DNA of 64,000 nucleotides from Lytechinus variegatus (GCF_018143015.1 NC_054756.1:22315298-22379297); one strand, 5' to 3'. Positions 12,301-27,100 are shown, counted from the stretch's first letter. Numbers and translations are program-made. The notes: generated by a model from the sequence alone, not told the origin.

Positions 12301-13963
12301 GTGCAGAATGAAGAGAGGGGGGGGGGGTTATAGAAGATAACATGAAAATAAAGAGCCAGGGAGAGGGAATAGTGAGGAAGGAGTTAGACTGTAGACCCCT
12401 TCTCCCTCAATAGTTTAACCTATGAGGAAAAAGGGGATCTGTCTTAGCCGAGAGAAGAGTACAGTAGAGGCAAGGCAGTAAACAAAATAAATAAAAAGAA
12501 TGTGTAGTTTCAGTATTTATAAATTGCAATTATCTACCATGTCTACGGTCGACGAACTTTTTTCTTCACGATGATATCATAATAGCATTCTCTTGACTTG
12601 TCTCACAACATAATTATGGATGTAAATATTGCGATTTATTCTCTACTTTTATTGCCATCCCTCTGTTCATACTCCTACATACGTATGATACTGAAAAGAA
12701 GGGAACAACTTATACTGCAACCATCAACTTTCTGATGTTACTATAATTTTTTTCTACTATGACTACACAACTACTCTCATATACTTGTATCTTTTCTTTT
12801 GGAATTTCCCATAAAACATATTTCCCCTCATCCGTTTCGTAGTTATTATCCGGAAATTACCTTACGTTTTGCTTATTCCTGTTCTGATGCCGACATTATC
12901 CCTATATAGCTCATTTCCACTCTCACCTTTTAAAACGACTGTTACTACGTCTACATCTTCGGTAGATAGTAAACTACTATTCCCCCTGTTCTGCGAGAGG
13001 AGAGAAAGAGAGAGGGTAAAAGGCTCACCGCAAACAGCGCTATGTTGATCTCCTGTACACCCCTGCGCCGTATTATACTCCGCATACAAAAGACCGGGGG
13101 AGAATGAGTGGCGGGCGCCGCAAAGTATATGCCCTTTTCATATTATATTAGTTCCCATCCGACAATGCCCTCGCCCCCGTCGCCGTGGCAGCGGTGGCTA
13201 GCTCTCACCAGTTACCATCCAGGGACCTCCGCATCAATAGCCATGTACATCAATTCCCTTTTCACCTAACCCGCGTCCTCGTTTTAAGCCGATGTTGGAA
13301 CGATGCGCTTGCTTCCTTTCCAACTCTTTCTCTTTTTTTTCGACCGCCAATCGCCCTTTTGTCCTCTTGTCTTTTCGCTCTAAGGACTATAGCCCGTGTC
13401 CCTGATAGCTTTCACCCTTACTCGCTCTCCCATCACGTTCCTACTGCTGCTTTCATCTCGTTTTTTCCCCTCGCCTTTTTACCCCCATCGCAGTTACCCT
13501 CGTTTCCCCCCATCGTCTCCAATCTCCCAGTTGTGTAAGATGAAGAAAAAAGACGGGTGACGAAGTCGAAGGAGACCGCCGCACCACAACCATGCTCATG
13601 TACACTGTCTTGAGTTCTTGCGAGGTGAAGGCCCCTCATGAAATAGTTGGTGCATTTTTTTAATATGATGCTTTCTTAGGTTGGTAATGCAGAAGATGTT
13701 TAATAGAGGTTATAAAAGGAAGGGAAAGACAAGGTGAACTTACCTAGAGAGAGGGAGAGAAGGGGGGGGGGGGCGCAAACTAAATAGAAAAAAATACTTG
13801 ACAAGAAAAAAACTTGACATTTTTTTCCAAGAGGCAGGCAGTATACGAATCTTCATTAAGATTAAGTGCATCCCATTTCGAAATATATATAATTATCATT
13901 ATATTCCCTTCCGACCACGAAGACGACGGCTTTTGCTGAAGAAGAAAAAAAAACATATCAAAA
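12301..13963. other. No gene seen
   Basis: Low-complexity purine-rich patches near 12300-12380 and a G run near 13763. A frame at 13185-13538 is open for 117 codons but consists of Ser/Pro/Leu-rich low-complexity sequence with no recognisable domain or splice context, so it is not called as a gene. Confidence 0.35.
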
Positions 13964-13999
13964 TTACTACTACTGCTACTACTACTGCTACTACCACTT

Positions 14000-14081
<82 letters not shown>

Positions 14082-14160
14082 TACTACTACTGCTACTTCT
14101 ACTGCTGCTGCTACTACACTACTACTACTACCACTACTCCTCCTCCTACTACTACTACTA
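13964..14160. repeat. (ACT)n trinucleotide microsatellite
   Basis: About 65 ACT units with interruptions such as GCT and TCT. The Thr- or Val-rich open frames across it are artefacts of the repeat. Confidence 0.95.
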
Positions 14161-14662
14161 GCACAACCAACAACAGCACTACTTCTAAATGTATATATAT
14201 ATATACAGCCACACCCCGCCATCTCATCAACACCACCGCCACCAAAGCCATAATACTACTCGTTTTTTTATGACAGGTGTAGTAATGGTACGACACTCTT
14301 CTGCCCGGTATTGATATGTTTTTTTTAATAATTATTTTAATTCACTGTTACCATAAATTACTTTTATTTCAATCTTAATCAAAATAACACTTTAATTATT
14401 TTCGAAACCTCGCACTGTTTATTATTTATTCATTATTTTTTTTAGTTTATTATGTTCTTCATCCTATATCTCTTTTTTCCTTTCTCTCTTCTTCCATATA
14501 CCATCGTGATTCATTCTTCATCTTTGTTGTTCTTCTTCTTTTTCCCCTTCATGTTTCTTCTTCTGCTTCCCTTTCTTCTTATTGTTTCTTCTTCTTTTCC
14601 TTGTTTCTTCATCTTCTTCTTGTTTTTTCTTTTCCTTGTTGTTTCTTCTTCTTCTACTATAG

Positions 14663-14666
<4 letters not shown>

Positions 14667-14737
<71 letters not shown>

Positions 14738-14744
14738 AACAACA

Positions 14745-14810
<66 letters not shown>

Positions 14811-14819
14811 GCTACTACA

Positions 14820-14884
<65 letters not shown>

Positions 14885-14912
14885 AACTACTACTACTACT
14901 ACTACTACTACA

Positions 14913-14968
<56 letters not shown>

Positions 14969-14969
14969 A

Positions 14970-15003
<34 letters not shown>
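14667..15003. repeat. Long (CTA)n trinucleotide microsatellite
   Basis: About 112 CTA units with a handful of CAA or GCTA interruptions. Poly-Leu, poly-Thr and poly-Val frames run through it on both strands and should not be read as proteins. A CTT-rich tract leads into it from about 14460. Confidence 0.95.
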
Positions 15004-15005
<2 letters not shown>

Positions 15006-15029
15006 CCTACCACCGCAATCACTACTACA

Positions 15030-17273
15030 ATATACTTACTACTCTTTCTACTTTTATTTTCTCCTGTTTCGAATAAAATCCTCCACTTCTGTACATTGTG
15101 TTGGCTGTCTTATTTCTATTTTTATTTCGTTTTTCTTTTGATATATATATACCATTCCTCATTATGAATGTATTATACTCTTGCCTTTTTAGCTAGACCT
15201 ATTTTGCTAACATTGTACCAATCCATGCCTTTCTTTTACCCGACAGTGCATTCCACGGCTACCAAGCCTCGCTAAAATCACATTTCCTTGTAAATCAGAG
15301 ATAATAGATATTTCGGATAATCGGGCGAAAATGTATTAATATTTGATATGTTTAATGCTCTCTTGATGCACACCAACACAGTCTAATATTGTTAAAGGAA
15401 TAATGATTATCAAAGCCATTGACAATTCTTGATCGAGATAAATGATGCACAATTATTAATACAAGATTTTAGATTCAATTCAAATGTAAAGGTAATAGTA
15501 GAACGAAGATGGGCAACATATTGTGTACATGTATTAAGTAGTTAATAAGAGAAAAGCAATGGCCGCCGCGAATCTCACAACCCAGATGTGAACAAAGGAG
15601 TTAGAAGCTAAACACAGCAATACCTTGTCATGGCGAAAAATCACCATCCTTCTCTTTCAGCGAAGCTCATCTCATCAAGTCTTGGTGCATCATTAGTGCG
15701 ATTACGTAACCGGGTACTAATCTCCTTCTCCTCGCTCTGCACCCCCGATGGGCTACATCCTTCTCTTGTTGACGATGGAGAGCGAGGGCACGGGAAGATG
15801 ATGGTCAATTGTTAGTTCGCAAACATACTAATTAGAACTCCCTTACCAATAACCCTCTCTCTCTCTTTTCTCCATACCCCCCCTCCCCATACCAACGCCC
15901 ACCCTCTCTCCTGGAAAACAAAACAAAAAAAAGAAAATATCGGGGAGAGATGTCAGCGCTGCAATTCTTCCCTCTTATACCCCCTGCATTATTTCATTTG
16001 AAACACGTTTAATCTTGACGCGAACAACAATAGGGTGAAATACGATTGATGATTATTATAAAGTCCTGATGTGAGGCCCTCCAGGCTAGCTAATTTGTCA
16101 AATCACCCGCAAGATATCTCCATGAGAAGGACGAGAGTGTCTTGAGAAGATCATGATGGGTACAAGAATATCCCTCAGCATGCTCTTGTTCTCTTTGACT
16201 AAATGACAAAATCGCTGTGGCCACTGATGAAAAGCTCTTGTAACACTGCATTTTTTTTAAAACAAATTATTCAGAGTGTTTGCCTATGAAGATCCTTATC
16301 ACCCACATTATTAGATGACAAATCGTATTCTTCGGGGAACAAATAACAAAAGAAAACGATTTGAATTCGCATTTTATTTCGTTGTATTAATCGATACACT
16401 CTACGCAATATTGGGTAGAAAGGGATCATGTATGTTTGTTGGGTATTTTTTTTACTCCATATTACGCTATTTCAACGCAACATTGCGTAAGATTTACAAA
16501 ATATTTGGTTTGTTTTTGTTGTTCGTTCTGATGAAACGTTTTGTGCATGAGATCTGTTCGCTTTGCTAACTGAATAATGCTCTGACACTTTCCTTCCATC
16601 ATGTTCATAGAGCTAGAATCAGCTGATATTATTTGCGAAACTGATGATCATGATTATGTATATAGTAGCTACACGGTGACGTCACTTAGGATTTGATAAA
16701 AAAAAGAAAAAAAAAATCTTGATGATGAAAGTTACTATAGGCTTAATCCAAACAAAGTGATATTTTATTTCCTTTGTCGACGTCACTTACAGACATGTAA
16801 CTCATTATAAATTCCTTAAGTCATTCATTTTAGCATTTTTCGTTGTAATGATTGAATATTTGATTTTTGTTCGTTGACAAAAGATGAACATTTATCTGGT
16901 ATTACTTATATCAAAATCTCACCACTTTTCTGAAATTTGTAATTCTGAGAAAAGGTCACTTTATAAGGGCAGTTAATAATAATTGCGTTAGAGAGAAAAC
17001 TCAATTTAAATGATGTTATTAACAAATATACTGTAACCCCCCACAGAAAAAGAAAAGATTTCAAATTAAAATATATGTATGTATATATATATATATATTT
17101 TTTTTTTTTTGAATTCAACAGAGCAATAAATCTACTTAAAAAAAGGAGGAGAGTCTTATTACAGGAATTCTGTAAGGTTTCATACACTAATTATATTTTC
17201 TGTAATTCAACACAATGCGATTTTGCAGTATTAAAGATTACAGGTGTTCTCCAGACTCTATACTGCAGGAACA
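15030..17273. other. No gene seen
   Basis: AT-rich, largely unique sequence. A T run with (TA)n lies near 17080-17110. No exon of NOL4 or another family was recognised. Confidence 0.4.
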
Positions 17274-17406
17274 GGCGCCCGTTGCAGAAAGAGTTGCAAT
17301 CAATTGCAACTCTAATCATGCGTAACTTCATTTTCAACCAATCAACAGCGCGCATTTGGGACTTGCGATTGATTTTTTGGCTTGCGTTTAAACGCAACTC
17401 TTTCTG
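17274..17406. mobile_element. Foldback MITE (GTTGCAGAAAGAG family), copy 2, truncated
   Basis: Begins GGCGCCCGTTGCAGAAAGAGTTGC and contains the conserved centre ACCAATCAACAGCGCGCATT; the right arm stops after GCAACTCTTTCTG. It lacks the last bases present in the 147-bp copies at 1788 and 49814, so it is slightly truncated. It is non-coding. Confidence 0.8.
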
Positions 17407-18549
17407 ACTTTTATTTATTTATTTTTTGGGGGGTCTTTATTAAGGACAAATTTCTGTGTAAAAACTATATGCCATCATAAAGTGACATTTTTTTTTGCAG
17501 AACGTCAAAGTTCAGTGTATACATGTATCTACCGTAGATGTAGACTTAGTTATGTTGAGTAACTTTGATTTCTGTACCCCATCTCCTTCCCCCCCCCCTC
17601 TTGCCACCATGGACCTGCTCCCACGCCCCCCCCCCCCTCCCTCCTCCATCTGTAGCATTAACATATACAGAAAGCATTAACAATGCAGAAACCTTTTTCA
17701 GTAATAGACCCCTTTGTATGTTATCAACGCTGAGTAGTGCAATCTCCCCGCTTTTTCTTGATCTTTTCTTTGTAATTGTACCATTATTATTGTTTTTAAT
17801 TGACAGAAAATAAATACAATATCCCATAACTAGATTTTTTTTTGCTAAAATTTTACCGAAGTTGCGTTCGGATTCGTTTCCATTATTATTATTTGATGTA
17901 TTGTCCAGTAAAGTCGTTAGTATGTTGATGATAATTATGTTAATGAAAAGTTATGAATTGCTGTTATATGCCGGACTCGACTACAGTGTGTACGTGATAA
18001 GAATATTATCGCGCTTTTCATTATCATGATTATATCCGTGTTGTTATAGAAAATTCTTAGAATATGGAAAAGCTGAGCGGGAAGGAGATGGGGATAAGTA
18101 ATAATCAGGTGTCCTCAAGTTGTCTCATGCATGGTTTGTAACCATGCTCGATAAAGTTTTAGGACTTATTGTCGATATTCTTTCTTGTGATAGGACCAAC
18201 CATTCTCGTTCGAGCTTGGTGGGAGCAGCGGATATGGCAATACCCATCTCGTTTTCTCATCATCCTCGTCTTGATGCCACTCTATATAAAGATACGGAGA
18301 GAAAGATGGAGAGAGAGGGGAGACAGACGGGGAGAGAAATAAAAAGAGAGAGGGTATAAAGGAGAGACAGAGAGAGAGAGAGAGGGGGGGGGGGTGGTCG
18401 AAGGAGAGATGCTCAAGGTCCGTGACGTTCTGTTGGTTCTTGCCATTATCCACCAGTCGAGGTTGCGTCGAATTGATATCCACCCTCCCCCACATTCATG
18501 CATGTTGTTGCTATGTCTCCCCTCCTCTGGCAATTCTAATTCTGTATCT

Positions 18550-18596
<47 letters not shown>

Positions 18597-20213
18597 CTTT
18601 CAAAATAATACCAATTCTTTTAGTAAATGCCATAGAAATAAAATCCTATATGCCTACATGCATCCCCACAGATCCTATTGGAGGTGGACCCTATATTAAG
18701 GCATGTCAGAAGGCTGTGTTGTTTTGAAAAATATATATTTTTTTTTTTAACATTGCGCGGTTTTTTATGCTCCTAGCTGTACCCCCTTTCACTCTCTGCT
18801 CTGTCTTTCTATCTCTCTCTGTCTGCCCCCCCCCCTTGCCTCTCAATTCTTCTGCTTGATAATCTCTACATCCTTCTGCATTGCCTGCCTCGCAGCTTGT
18901 GAGGCACGTTGTCACGTCCTCTCTTAATTTTTTGGCGCGGTGTATGCAAGGCTCACTGCCGCCCCGACATGGCCCCCTTCTCCCCTCTTCCCGGTGCAGC
19001 CGCGGGCGACCTTATTTGGTAGCAAACGGCAGGCGAGCAGCTGCTGAATACAGAGGCACGGGGGAGGCCCAAGCATGATGGAGGCCGCCCGGATCGACAT
19101 GGGGGAGGGTCACCCAACAGAGCCCTTAGATAACAAAAGAAAGAGGAGTTGTATGTCATGGGATGAGAGTAGATTTGTTCATACATGACTTTTGTGTTTG
19201 AATATAAATGGTAGAAATTTGAGGATCATAAAAATGGGGTAAAATGTACACATAAGGGTTAATGAAAATAAAGCAAATAGAAAAAGGATGGTGAACTTAA
19301 AAAAAGTGAGTTGGTTGTAAATAAAGCCGTGGGAATTAGATACCGTATTTGAACAAAAATGGTGAATTGATTATGTTTAAATAAAAAAGGTAAATACATA
19401 GATAAGTAAAAAATAAAATGAATAAGAATAGATTAACAAATGGATGAATGAATAAATAAATGGAACTTATTAATGAATGAATCGATGCATGAAATGAATA
19501 CATTAAATCATATTTTGAATGAATATTTACATAAAAAGCAAAGTAACAAAAAATAAGAAGAGGTAATGGAAGGTGTATCTTTATGCGTAGCTCTGTGAAG
19601 TAGGTCTCTTCATTTCGAATCCCATATCGGCGTGAGAGTTTTTTCTAGGGGATGCACTACAGGGGTTATATATATAGGGGCGCCCCCATGATGCAATTTT
19701 GAAAGTGATGGAAGCGAGGCCGAGTGCGTAGCAAGAGGCAGAGAAAGAGGGGGAGAGAGGGAGAGAGATGGAGAGAGAAATATGGGATGGGGAAAATGAG
19801 AGAGATATCTAAAGAAGAGGGGGGGGGGGTTGAGATGAGGGGGTGAGCTGATAGAGATACCAGTAGATAATGGTGGGAGAAAGCGCGGTCATTGACCTTT
19901 GAGATACATCTACATATAGCAACAAATAAAAATACTAAATAATAAATAAATATGAAAAGTAGAAAGGACACTAAATCCAGTACAGACGGTGCACTAACAA
20001 GGTAAACGATGTAGATTGCACAAGCAAACCGCAGATTATTTCATCAAATTCGGATTGAAGTCGTTAAACTTGTGAAGTTTACATTATTTTTGTAAAGCAG
20101 ATTCACATGTATGTTTGATTACAGATATGTGTAGGCAGATGATGTCTTATCCCCCACTTTATCCTGTGGAGTTTGTTATGTGACATTGTTTAACAATCAC
20201 TCAAATGTGGTGA
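17407..20213. other. No gene seen; simple-sequence tracts
   Basis: C runs near 17590 and 17630, a GA-rich tract at 18290-18395, an (AT)n microsatellite at about 18556-18592, a GA-rich tract near 19740-19830 and AAT-rich sequence at 19380-19560. The open frames here are composed of these repeats. Confidence 0.4.
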
Positions 20214-20617
20214 TTAAAGAGAAATGCCAGTAGTTGCAGTAAACACTGATTTCATGAGAAAGTCTGTAAAACCAGACTTAATTGTCAGAATATCATCGAG
20301 GATCTAGATCTGGTACAGTTACATAAACTGAACTTTGTGAATCTTGAAATCTACCCTGAAAAACGTTCACATTGAAGATCACCAACACAGATAGACACAC
20401 GTTGGACAGTCTATTATTATTGCTGGAGTAAAGACCCGACGGAATTAGTGACCGAATCCGCGCTTATTTTGCTTATTTCTCAGCAATTACACAATTTCTC
20501 CCAAAATTCCTTGGCACATATTTTTTATTCATATAAACAGACACTTGGGTGGTCATTATATTAGATTCTGTAAAAAGTCATTTTGAGATCGTTACCAAAA
20601 CTGGAATTTATCTTTAA
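20214..20617. mobile_element. TTAA-bounded MITE (TTAAAGAGAAATRCCAGT family), copy 1
   Basis: TTAA lies at both ends. The left end TTAAAGAGAAATGCCAGT resembles the complement of the right end (ACTGGAATTTATCTTTAA), giving short imperfect terminal inverted repeats. A nearly identical 398-bp copy lies at 44671 and a diverged one starts at 59771. It contains GAGGATCTAGATCTGGTACA. It is non-coding, probably piggyBac- or Kolobok-derived. Confidence 0.75.
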
Positions 20618-20983
20618 TGAATACTCAGAAAAATTATACTCCTTATTTAATACTTATCTAAAGCATCTTAGCATTATTGCTGTAAATTACTTTATTTATC
20701 TTATTACTATCTTATTAATAGTATTCACCTATTATTTTCTTCGATAAACATGCATGTACGGTTTTTTTTATTTTCCTTTTCATTAACTGAATATTTTCCA
20801 GTGAAAATTGGTTTTATCCTAATTTGCCATCACACCGATTGTTTCTATTGACTTGCACATTTTCTTGGACGTGAATAAAGTGAATTTCAATTAAAAATTG
20901 TTACGTAAGTCATGTACGTACCCTATGGTGTAAACATTCAATTTATAATTATCTTTTTTCTCTCTCTCTCTGTCTCCTACCAG

Positions 20984-21128
20984 GACGAGACCTCACTCTC
21001 GAGCGCAGACACTGAAATAAGCGACCCTAGCCTTCTATCAGAAACAAGTGCCTCACAAGCTGTGGAAGGGGTTACCGCACCAACAGAAACGGATAGACTA
21101 AGCCCCCAGCCGTTAGATCTCAAGAAAG
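20984..21128 (+). CDS. NOL4: NOL4 exon a (first in window)
   Basis: A 145-bp exon with a strong acceptor (TCTCTCTGTCTCCTACCAG) and donor AAG|GTAATA. It enters in phase 0 and leaves one base of a codon. It encodes a Ser/Thr/Glu-rich acidic segment from [11 protein letters not shown] to SPQPLDLKK. The PLDLKK end corresponds in position to the EQPLNLS motif of vertebrate NOL4 and resembles a CtBP-type PxDLS motif. The segment itself is poorly conserved; its place is supported by exact phase joining to the next exon. Confidence 0.75.
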
Positions 21129-24100
21129 GTAATATTATGTTAAACAGATGACTAGAATGAGAATGAGAACGAGAATTAGACAAAGAAGAAGATTATAAAC
21201 CGATTTATCCGATAATAATGATGAGTAATGATAATGATAAATAGAATTAATTGGTAATAATTATGATAATAATAATAACAATACTAATAATAAAAGTAGT
21301 AGTAGAAATAATAACAATAATAATAATGAAAATAACAATGATAGTAATAAGGATAATAATAATAATAAAAAAGTGCATCCTATATTGTAAAGTATTTTAG
21401 TCTTTTATACCCTCGCAAATTGGACCGTTAACACGTAGTTTTCCTAGCGAAATATATACCCCTTTTTTCATTATTTTAGTGTTTTTGACAACGTGCCCTT
21501 TCTTGAAAAAAACATCCTTTTACGTGTTTTTAGGGTCACGCATGGTATCCACTTGTCAATGGAAGTGCCCCCCCCCCCCAGGGGGAAAAATCGTCAGTAT
21601 ATGGTTACATCGCTTCTCAATGATCGTGTTCTTTAAGGGAACCGATCACGTACAATAAATCACGGTGACCAATAAACAATAAAGTTGCAGATTGCCAATT
21701 TTTTTTTATATGTGATAGGCATACTGATAATCAAGTCTGATTTATTTTTACACCTTTTAGAATATGTACCTCGCAGTGAAATATATAGTGCCCCACTGCT
21801 TGCCGGGGCGCCCCGCTACAATCTTTGGCTCAGTATCCAGTCTTCCAGGGTCGGACGGGTCTGCACCCCTCGATTACCCCTGGGGTGCCCCAGCGCACCC
21901 CTTATGTTGCCTCAGCGTGCCTCCCGACACTCCGTGTTAGCATCTTAGTTACCCTTTTCACGGCTGACAGTACCCATATTGGCAATTACATGAAGGGGTA
22001 CTCTTATTAGGGTCCGAGGACGGTTATGAAATTATGGATAGATTCTCTTGTCAATTTATTTCATTACATTTTTTGCTCTCGTATCTTCTCTCTTTATCCT
22101 GCTATCCGAGGAGCACTTTCTTTCTGTCCCTGCCTCTCTTCGTTACGGTTGTTTTTAAGCCAATAGTTTTGGTCATGATTGCAAAGATACGCGTGAAATA
22201 AAGATAGAAATATTTCGCTTTCATGTATGTTTCTTCGTGACAGAGTGAATACAGAACAAGTTCACATCATCCGGAATTATGCCTGTCTATTGGGGTGTTG
22301 CAAGAAACGTGCGATCAATTGCAAATCTATTTTTGGTCCCTAAATCAATCATACGTCTTGTAGTTAATTGCAAATTAGTGATTGATTGCTAATCTGCTCC
22401 TTGAAACAAGAAGTTTAATCTGATTTGCTACAGCTAACGTTGATCTATCAGTTGTAAAATTGGAACAGAATATTTGCGATTGATCGCAAATATTTGTTTG
22501 CAACACCCCCTTAGTAATGTGTCAGTGGTTTGAAGCTCATGTTAGTTTAATTAGGCCATTTAGTTTGCAACTTCTCCCTGTTTCAATGGCAGTGGCGTAA
22601 TTAGTCAAATAATTTTAGGGGGTATGGCGTAATCAGGCAAAATTTATTTTTAAAAAAGTTGCGAGCAAAGCGAGCGAGTAAACATTTCGACATTTTCATC
22701 ACAAGAATAAAAAATTGTGATAGATTTTGACATCATCAGGAAATGATATCATATTTCACCCTTCTCTCTTTCTTTTTCTCTCCTTTCTCTTGTTTATTCT
22801 TGGTCATGAACAAATTAGAAGGCAAGCTATCCCCAATCCGCCCCCAATTTGTACGTCACTGCTCAGTGCTTTGAAGTTTATGTTATTTTGATGGATGAGT
22901 TTAGTTTGCAGCTCAAAGAGAAAGAAAGAAAGAAACAAATAAACTCATAAACAGACAAAATGCCGTCCGCTATATGATTCTATGACTAAATATAATATTT
23001 ATAGGGCCTGCATGTAAACAGTAAATGCGTGTAGAGCCATCGCGATGTCCTGGGCCCTATCTTACGAAGAGTTACGATTGATCCAATCAATCTTTAGTTC
23101 ATGGAAATCCATCGGTGTCATATTTTTCTTTCTACAGGAAATATGCACAATGTCCTTTGTAAACAAAGAGAAGCACAGTGAATTTTCCAGAAAACGATTA
23201 ATGCATGAATATACCTTATAGCTAGAAAATATTTTGAACAGACATGCATTATAGATGTTGACGTTGCTGGCCGTCCATAGTTGCGATTGATAACTCTTTG
23301 TAGAACGGGCCCCTGATGTTCATTAAGCGCTAGTAAACTATAATAGACTTTATAGAGAAAGAGGGATCGAAAAAATACATCATAGTGCAATGGAGGGGCA
23401 AGGTACCTAGCCCCCGTCCCTTATGGTGAACCCCTTAGATAGTGGAAGGGCAACGTACGTATGATTGAGTCGTCACCGAGATAGTGTACCTTGTAATGCT
23501 ATACACACGGCAGAATAAGATATCCTTCCATATTTATTCTCACAACAAAACCCTTCTGGAGTTAGATTATCCAGTGTTGCTGTTGAGATTTGAGGAAATC
23601 AGACAGGGAGGTTTCTTTCATACCGAGCTCAGTTTCCTGGTGTTAAAGGCCAAGTTTACCCCCACAACTAATCAATTTGCTTAAAAACCCAAACAAACCG
23701 ACACAAAATAGCATAAAATACTGAAAATAATATATGAAACTGATGTTATTGAAGAAACTTGTTGCATTTAGAATGTGTACCGTGCCCTGTTAGAGTTATC
23801 TACTCAATATGACGGTAAATTGGTCGTAATCAATGCATATATCATATATACACGTTTTGGATAAAAACAGGTGAAGTCTACGCGTCTGATATGAAACATG
23901 TTGGATATGGGGTCCACCCGCCAGTCATAAGGACCACTGGTCATAATACCCGCTAGTTATAAGGACCGCTAGTCATAATAGTCATAAGGGTCGCTATTCA
24001 TAAGGGGCTTTGTTCATAGAGGTCGCTAGTCATAATCAACGATGGGGGTCGCCATTCATAATCAAACATGAGGGTCGCTAGTCATAATAAAGGAAGAGGG

Positions 24101-27100
24101 TCGCCAGTCATAAGGAGGAAAAAGGTTCGTTGATCATAAGGGTCGCCATTCATAATAGTGGATGAGGGTCGCCAGTCATAATAGTAGAAGGGGTTCGCCA
24201 GTCATAATAATGGATGAGGGTCGCCAGTCATAATAGTAGAAGGGGTTCGCCAGTCATAATAATGGATGAGGGTCGCCAGTCATAATAGTAGAAGGGGTTC
24301 GCCAGTCATAATAATGGATGAGGGTCGCCAGTCATAATAATGGATGAGGGTCGCCAGTCATAATAGTGGTTAAGGGTCGCCAGTCATAATAATGGATGAG
24401 GGTCGCCAGTCATAATAGTAGAAAGGGTTCGCCAGTCATAATAATGGATGAGGGTCGCTATTCATAACAATGAATGAGGGTTGCTATTCATAATAATGGA
24501 TGAGGGTCGCTATTCATAATAATGGATAGGGATCGCCAGTCATAATAGTGGATGAGGGTCGCCAGTCATAATAGTAGAAGGGGTTCGCCAGTCATAATAG
24601 TAGAAGGGGTTCGCCAGTCATAATAGTGGATGAGGGTCGCCAGTCATAATAGTAGAAGGGGTTCGCCAGTCATAATAATGGATGAGGGTCGCAAGTCATA
24701 ATAGTAGACGGGGTTCGCCAGTCATAATAATGGATGAGGGTCGCTATTCATAATAATGGATGGGGATCGCCAGTCATAATAGTGGATGAGGGTCGCCAGT
24801 CATAATAGTAGAAGGGGTTCGCCAGTCATAATAATGGATGAGGGTCGCCAGTCATAATAGTAGAAGGGGTTCGCCAGTCATAATAATGGATGAGGGTCGC
24901 TATTCATAGTAATGGATGAGGGTCGCCAGTCATAATAGTAGAAGGGGTTCGCCAGTCATAATAGTAGAAGGGGTTCGCCAGTCATAATAGTGGATGAGGG
25001 TCGCTATTCATAATAATGGAAGGGGTTCGCCAGTCATAATAATGGATGAGGGTCGCCAGTCATAATAGTAGAAGGGGTTCGCCAGTCATAATAATGGATG
25101 AGGGTCGCCAGTCATAATAATGGATGAGGGTCGCTATTCATAATAATGGATGAGGGTCGCCAGTCATAATAATGGATGAGGGTCGCTATTCATAATAATG
25201 GATGGGGATCGCCAGTCATAATAGTGGATGAGGGTCACCAGTCATAATAGTAGAAGGGGTTCGCCAGTCATAATAATGGATGAGGGTCGCCAGTCATAAT
25301 AGTAGAAGGGGTTCGCCAGCCATAATAATAGATGAGGGTCGCTATTCATAATAATGGATAAGGTTCGCCAGTCATAATAATAGATGAGGGTCGCCATTCA
25401 TAATAATGGATGGGGATCGCCAGTCATAATAGTGGATGAGGGTCGCCAGTCATAATAGTAGAAGGGGTTCGCCAGTCATAATAATGGATGAGGGTCGCTA
25501 TTCATAATAATGGATGAGGGTCGCCAGTCATAATAATGGATGAGGGTCGCTATTCATAATAATGGATGGGGATCGCCAGTCATAATAGTGGATGAGGGTC
25601 GCCAGTCATAATATAGTAGAAGGGGTTCGCCAGTCATAATAATGGATGAGGGTCGCCAGTCATAATAGTAGAAGGGGTTCGCCAGTCATAATAATGGATG
25701 AGGGTCGCCAGTCATAATAGTAGAAGGGGTTCGCCAGTCATAATAATGGATGAGGGTCGCCAGACATAATAGTAGAAGGGTTCGCCAGTCATAATAATGG
25801 ATGAGGGTCGCCAGTCATAATAGTAGAAGGGGTTCGCCAGTCATAATAATGGATGAGGGTCGCCAGTCATAATAGTAGAAGGGGTTCGCCAGTCATAATA
25901 ATGGATGAGGGTCGCCAGTCATAAAAGTAGAAGGGGTTCGCCAGTCATAATAATGGATGAGGGTCACCAGTCATAATAGTGGATGAGGGTCGCCAGTCAT
26001 AATAGTAGAAAGGGGTTCGCCAGTCATAATAATGGATGAGGGTCGCTATTCATAATAATGGATGAGGGTCGCTATTCATAATAATGGATGAGGGTCGCCA
26101 GTAATAATAATGGATGAGGGTCGCTATTCATAATAATGGATGGGGATCGCCAGTCATAATAGTGGATGAGGGTCACCAGTCATAATAGTAGAAGGGGTTC
26201 GCCAGTCATAATAATGGATGAGGGTCGCCAGTCATAATAGTGGATGAGGGTCGCCAGTCATAATAGTAGAAAGGGTTCGCCAGTCATAATAATGGATGAG
26301 GGTCGCTATTCATAATAATGGATGAGGGTCGCTATTCATAATAATGGATGAGGGTCGCCAGTAATAATAATGGATGAGGGTCGCTATTCATAATAATGGA
26401 TGGGGATCGCCAGTCATAATAGTGGATGAGGGTCACCAGTCATAATAGTAGAAGGGGTTCGCCAGTCATAATAATGGATGAGGGTCGCCAGTCATAATAG
26501 TAGAAGGGGTTCGCCAGTCATAATAATAGATGAGGGTCGCTATTCATAATAATGGATAAGGGTCGCCAGTCATAATAACGGATGAGGGTCGCTATTCATA
26601 ATAATGGATGGGGATCGCCAGTCATAATAGTGGATGAGGGTCGCCAGTCATAATAGTAGAAGGGGTTCGCCAGTCATAATAATGGATGAGGGTCGCTATT
26701 CATAATAATGGATGAGGGTCGCCAGTCATAATAATGGATGAGGGTCGCTATTCATAATAATGGATGGGGATCGCCAGTCATAATAGTGGATGAGGGTCGC
26801 CAGTCATAATAGTAGAAGGGGTTCGCCAGTCATAATAATGGATGAGGGTCGCCAGTCATAATAGTAGAAGGGGTTCGCCAGTCATAATAATGGATGAGGG
26901 TCGCCAGTCATAATAGTAGAAGGGGTTCGCCAGTCATAATAATGGATGAGGGTCGCCAGTCATAATAATGGATGAGGGTCGCTATTCATAATAATGGATG
27001 AGGGTCGCCAGTCATAATAATGGATGAGGGTCGCTATTCATAATAATGGATGAGGGTCGCCAGTCATAATAGTAGAAGGGGTTCGCCAGTCATAATAGTA

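Noticed and set aside
13185..13538. 117-codon open frame on the + strand
   Set aside because: Low-complexity Ser/Pro/Leu composition, no recognisable family, and no splice signals placing it with NOL4.
14452..15167. Open frames of 120-230 codons encoding poly-Leu, poly-Thr or poly-Val
   Set aside because: They follow the (CTA)n repeat in every frame on both strands; no start context, domain or splice support.
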